Part shown: positions 61,473-64,000 of the stretch, piece by piece
How positions within the stretch are numbered: position 1 is the stretch's first letter
Layout: each line of letters begins with the position of its first letter
DNA from: JAIBJN01 sp963775625
GTDB taxonomy: Bacteria > Actinomycetota > Thermoleophilia > Gaiellales > Gaiellaceae
Assembly: GCA_963775625.1 (NCBI GenBank)
Contig: CAVZJM010000011.1
Location: forward strand, 104,654 to 168,653
DNA length: 64,000 bases
Direction: 5' to 3'
Made by a program: the position numbers and the translations under genes
The notes under the pieces: model-generated
The model's database searches: none
Seen by the model: only the letters and a program-made list of their open reading frames with translations
Told to the model about the DNA's origin: nothing

Positions 61473-61652
61473 CTCTTCGAGTCTAGGTGGGGGTTGGTCC
61501 GGCCGGGGGCCGGCGCCTCACGGCCACCCGCCCACGTTCCCCTCGGCTTCAGCAAGTATGTGCGCCGGATCGCCTTCACGGGTACACGGCAGGGGAATAG
61601 CCTCGCCCGGCGATGAGTTCTCGCACGTGAGGCGGTCTTCAGGAGAGAACCG

Positions 61653-61670
61653 ATGACGAAGGGGGCATGA
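61653..61670 (+). CDS. Five-codon leader ORF before the MMPL gene
   Basis: AGGAGAGAACCG is followed by ATG ACG AAG GGG GCA TGA, a 5-codon frame with a better ribosome-binding site than the MMPL gene itself. The latter starts 4 nt after its stop. Such mini-ORFs can couple translation, but this may also be the remnant of an indel near the true start. Confidence 0.3.
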   Translation: MTKGA

Positions 61671-61673
61671 GGG

Positions 61674-64000
61674 ATGGCGGAGCAGAACGAGAGCACGGAC
61701 GGGAGAGAGCTTCCGGAGGAGCCCGAGCGCGAAAGGCGAGCAGCCCACGAGCGACTTTCGACGGGAGCGCTGGCCCGCTGGACGCGCGCGTGCGCGACGC
61801 ATCCGTGGCGCGTCGTCGGAGCCTGGGTCGGGATCATCGTCGCCCTGTTCTTCCTCGTGGCGACCGTGGGCGGCACCCTCAAGGACGAGTTCGAGATCCC
61901 GGGCTCCGACACACAGAAGGCAACCGACCTGATCGAGTCCGAGTTCGCGGCCGAGCAGGGCGGCGTGCTCAACCTGGTCTTCGCGGCACCGGAGGGCGAG
62001 ACGCTCGAGACCCCCGAGCGGCAGGCCGCGATCGAGGAAGCGATCGCGGAGCTCCAGACCGACGAGTTCGCACCTACCGGCACGGATCCGGACGGCGAGG
62101 CCGGCATCACGAGCGTCGGCGACCCCTTCGCCGACGACACCGTCTCGGACGACGGGCGCATCGCATACACAGAGGCCCAGTTCGACCGGATCATCTACGA
62201 GGAGGACCGCGAGGAGGTCGTCGCCGTCCAGGAGGCCGTCCGCGACGCCGTCGAGCCCGCCGGGATCACGGCGGAGTTCAACGGCGATGCCGAGTTCCCG
62301 CCGCTCGAGCAGGGCATCCAGGAGGCAATCGGCATCCTCGTGGCGATCATCGTCCTCCTGGTCCTGTTCCGCACGTTCGTCGCGGCCTCCATCCCGATCG
62401 TGTTCGCGCTCGGGGCCGTGGCGACGGCGTTCCTGCTCCTCTTCATCCTCGCCGGCCTGACGGACATCAACACGGTCACGCCGCTGCTCGTGTCGATGAT
62501 CGGCCTGGGCGTCGGGATCGACTACTCGCTCTTCATCGTCACCCGCTTCCGGCAGCTCCTGCACGAGGGGCTCTCGCCGGCCGATGCGGCCGCCGAGGCG
62601 GGCGCATCGGCCGGTCGCGCCGTCCTCTTCGCGGGGGCGACGGTGGCCATCTCGGTGACGGGGCTCGCCTTCTTCGGCCTCGACTTCGTGACGAAGCTCG
62701 GGATCGGCTCGGCGCTGGGCGTCCTCACGACGGTGCTGTTCGCCAACTCGCTCCTGCTCGCGGTCCTGCGCCTGCTCGGCCACAAGGTCGACCGGCTCAA
62801 GGTGCCGTTCTTCAGGCCGGTCGACGACTCCGAGGCCGGCCGGGAGAAAACGCTGATCGCCCGTTGGGGACGCTTCGTCACCTCCCACGCGAAGCCGATC
62901 TTCGTCGTCCTCGTCATCGCCGGCTTCGGGCTGGCAGCCACGTCGCTGCTCGTGCAGCTCGGCGCGGCGGATCAGGGCACTCAGCCGACCGAGCAGACGA
63001 GCCGGCGGGCGTACGACCTTCTCGCCGAAGGGTTCGGGGCGGGCTTCAACGGGCCGATCCCAATCGTCGTCGACGTGAACGACGACGCCGAGGCGCCGCA
63101 GCGGATCTACGACGCCCTGCAGGGCGCGGACGGTGTCGCCTCCGTCGGGGAGCCGCAGTTCAACGACGAGGAGACGGTGGCGATCGTCTTCGTGACGCCG
63201 GATTCGGCACCGCAGGACGAAGCGACGGCCGACCTCGTCCACACGCTTCGCGACGACGTCGTGCCCGCAGCCACGCAGGGCGGCGACTCGATCGCGTACG
63301 TGTCCGGCCTGACCGCCGCGTTCGCCGACATCGCCGACCGGATCCTGGAGCGGCTGCCGCTCTTCCTCCTCTACGTCATCGGCGTCACCTTCCTCGTCCT
63401 CGCCATGGCCTTCCGCTCGATCGTGATCTCGCTGACCGCTGCGATCACGACGATCCTCTCCGCCTTCATCGGCTTCGGGGTCCTCACGCTGGTGGTGCAG
63501 GAGGGCCATCTGCTCGGCCTGACCGGCCTCGACCGGACCGGCCCGATCGAGACGTTCGTCCCGCCGATCGCCTTCGCGATCCTCTTCGGGCTCTCGATGG
63601 ACTACATGGTCTTCCTCATGAGCCGCATCCGGGAGGAGCATGTCCACGGCCTGAACACCCGCGACGCGGTCGAGCACGGCATCGCCGCGATCGGCCGAGT
63701 GATCGTGGCCGCGGCGCTGATCATGGGCGCGGTCTTCGCGGCGTTCATCCTCAGCGCGGACCGCATCCCGAAGGAGTTCGGCCTCCTCCTCGCGGTGGCG
63801 ATCCTCACGGACGCGCTCGTCGTGCGCATGACCCTCGTCCCCGCGTTCCTGACGCTCCTGGGCGAGAAGTCGTGGTACATCCCGCGCTGGCTCGACCGGC
63901 TTCTGCCGAACATCACGATCGAGTCCCCGCACGACGCCGCGGCCCCGCTGGCGGGAGTCGAGCCCGCGGAGGAGCGCCCGCGAGAGCCGGTCGGGCGAGC
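61674..64000 (+). CDS. MMPL-family RND transporter (truncated by window end)
   Basis: The frame is open to the window edge, at least 775 codons. Two RND halves are visible: after a cytosolic tail, helix VVGAWVGIIVALFFLVATVG, a periplasmic loop, then a five-helix block with TPLLVSMIGLGVGIDYSLFIVTRF; the second half has PPIAFAILFGLSMDYMVFLMSRI, the matching GxxxDY proton-relay motif. MMPL proteins export lipids or other hydrophobic molecules to the envelope. The start ATG 61674 has only AGGGGG at modest spacing and follows a five-codon ORF. Confidence 0.88.
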   Translation, partial: MAEQNESTDGRELPEEPERERRAAHERLSTGALARWTRACATHPWRVVGAWVGIIVALFFLVATVGGTLKDEFEIPGSDTQKATDLIESEFAAEQGGVLNLVFAAPEGETLETPERQAAIEEAIAELQTDEFAPTGTDPDGEAGITSVGDPFADDTVSDDGRIAYTEAQFDRIIYEEDREEVVAVQEAVRDAVEPAGITAEFNGDAEFPPLEQGIQEAIGILVAIIVLLVLFRTFVAASIPIVFALGAVATAFLLLFILAGLTDINTVTPLLVSMIGLGVGIDYSLFIVTRFRQLLHEGLSPADAAAEAGASAGRAVLFAGATVAISVTGLAFFGLDFVTKLGIGSALGVLTTVLFANSLLLAVLRLLGHKVDRLKVPFFRPVDDSEAGREKTLIARWGRFVTSHAKPIFVVLVIAGFGLAATSLLVQLGAADQGTQPTEQTSRRAYDLLAEGFGAGFNGPIPIVVDVNDDAEAPQRIYDALQGADGVASVGEPQFNDEETVAIVFVTPDSAPQDEATADLVHTLRDDVVPAATQGGDSIAYVSGLTAAFADIADRILERLPLFLLYVIGVTFLVLAMAFRSIVISLTAAITTILSAFIGFGVLTLVVQEGHLLGLTGLDRTGPIETFVPPIAFAILFGLSMDYMVFLMSRIREEHVHGLNTRDAVEHGIAAIGRVIVAAALIMGAVFAAFILSADRIPKEFGLLLAVAILTDALVVRMTLVPAFLTLLGEKSWYIPRWLDRLLPNITIESPHDAAAPLAGVEPAEERPREPVGR

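Overview
The window is visibly GC-rich, densely packed chromosomal DNA. Gene content and style (short intergenic gaps, GTG/TTG starts, many 4-bp stop/start overlaps, several apparently leaderless genes with a -10-like hexamer 8-15 nt before the start codon) point to a high-GC Gram-positive actinobacterium, most like the Thermoleophilia/Gaiellales group. That placement is an inference from style and families, not from a marker gene. No phage, transposase, integrase, rRNA or CRISPR locus is visible. The organism appears to respire oxygen: it has cytochrome bd oxidase (cydABDC), a CtaG-type cytochrome oxidase assembly factor and a type II NADH dehydrogenase.

The most notable locus is 4793-10236 (minus strand), a compact glycine/sarcosine/betaine-reductase type operon: an IclR regulator, a GrdE/G/I-like component B subunit, a GrdB/F/H-like component B selenoprotein, GrdC, a thioredoxin, and GrdA. 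Both GrdA and the component B protein are interrupted by an in-frame UGA exactly where these families carry selenocysteine, so a naive gene call truncates or loses them. No grdD, trxB or sel gene lies in the window, and the B-subunit lacks the Asn-Cys pair that I recall generating the pyruvoyl cofactor in classical GrdE.

Region by region. 1-4780: end of a secreted surface protein, an AI-2E family permease, a cation transporter, tRNA-Gly, small membrane proteins and CtaG. 4793-10236: the selenoprotein reductase operon. 10328-12039: an ABC ATPase/permease pair carrying three apparent frameshifts. 12066-15892: a cyclase/receiver fusion, a CHAP/peptidoglycan-binding endolysin-like protein, a small HTH protein next to palindromes, and a secreted protein. 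15985-17117: an RTX-repeat protein flanked by a 58-bp duplication of the 3' half of tRNA-Pro, which looks like the scar of an integrated element. 17040-24100: two divergent EamA transporters, a CAP-domain protein and a very large multi-GAF histidine kinase with its response regulator. 24270-32041: ileS (with divergent signature motifs), trxA, EamA, Nudix, a serine hydrolase, RidA and a DUF192 lipoprotein. 32154-38420: a carboxylate-amine ligase fused to a peroxiredoxin, a large membrane protein, an L,D-transpeptidase, an aldo/keto reductase and a DUF389 protein. 38428-44337: cydABDC. 44493-52449: a six-gene operon (EamA transporter, NDH-2, glucose-6-phosphate dehydrogenase, GH15 glycosidase, GMC oxidoreductase, aldose 1-epimerase) in which every junction is a 4-bp ATGA/GTGA overlap; it reads as a sugar hydrolysis, oxidation and electron-entry module placed next to the bd oxidase genes. 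52466-55812: stress-type and small membrane proteins. 55951-64000: a membrane-protein block (AI-2E permease, two UPF0104-type proteins, a holin-like/phosphodiesterase fusion, a PLDc_N protein) and the start of an MMPL transporter.

At least seven otherwise well-preserved genes contain apparent single-base insertions (iclR, the ABC pair, a cNMP-binding-like gene, a membrane protein, zwf with four, and an EamA gene). Operon geometry around them is intact, so sequencing or assembly error is at least as likely as true pseudogenes.
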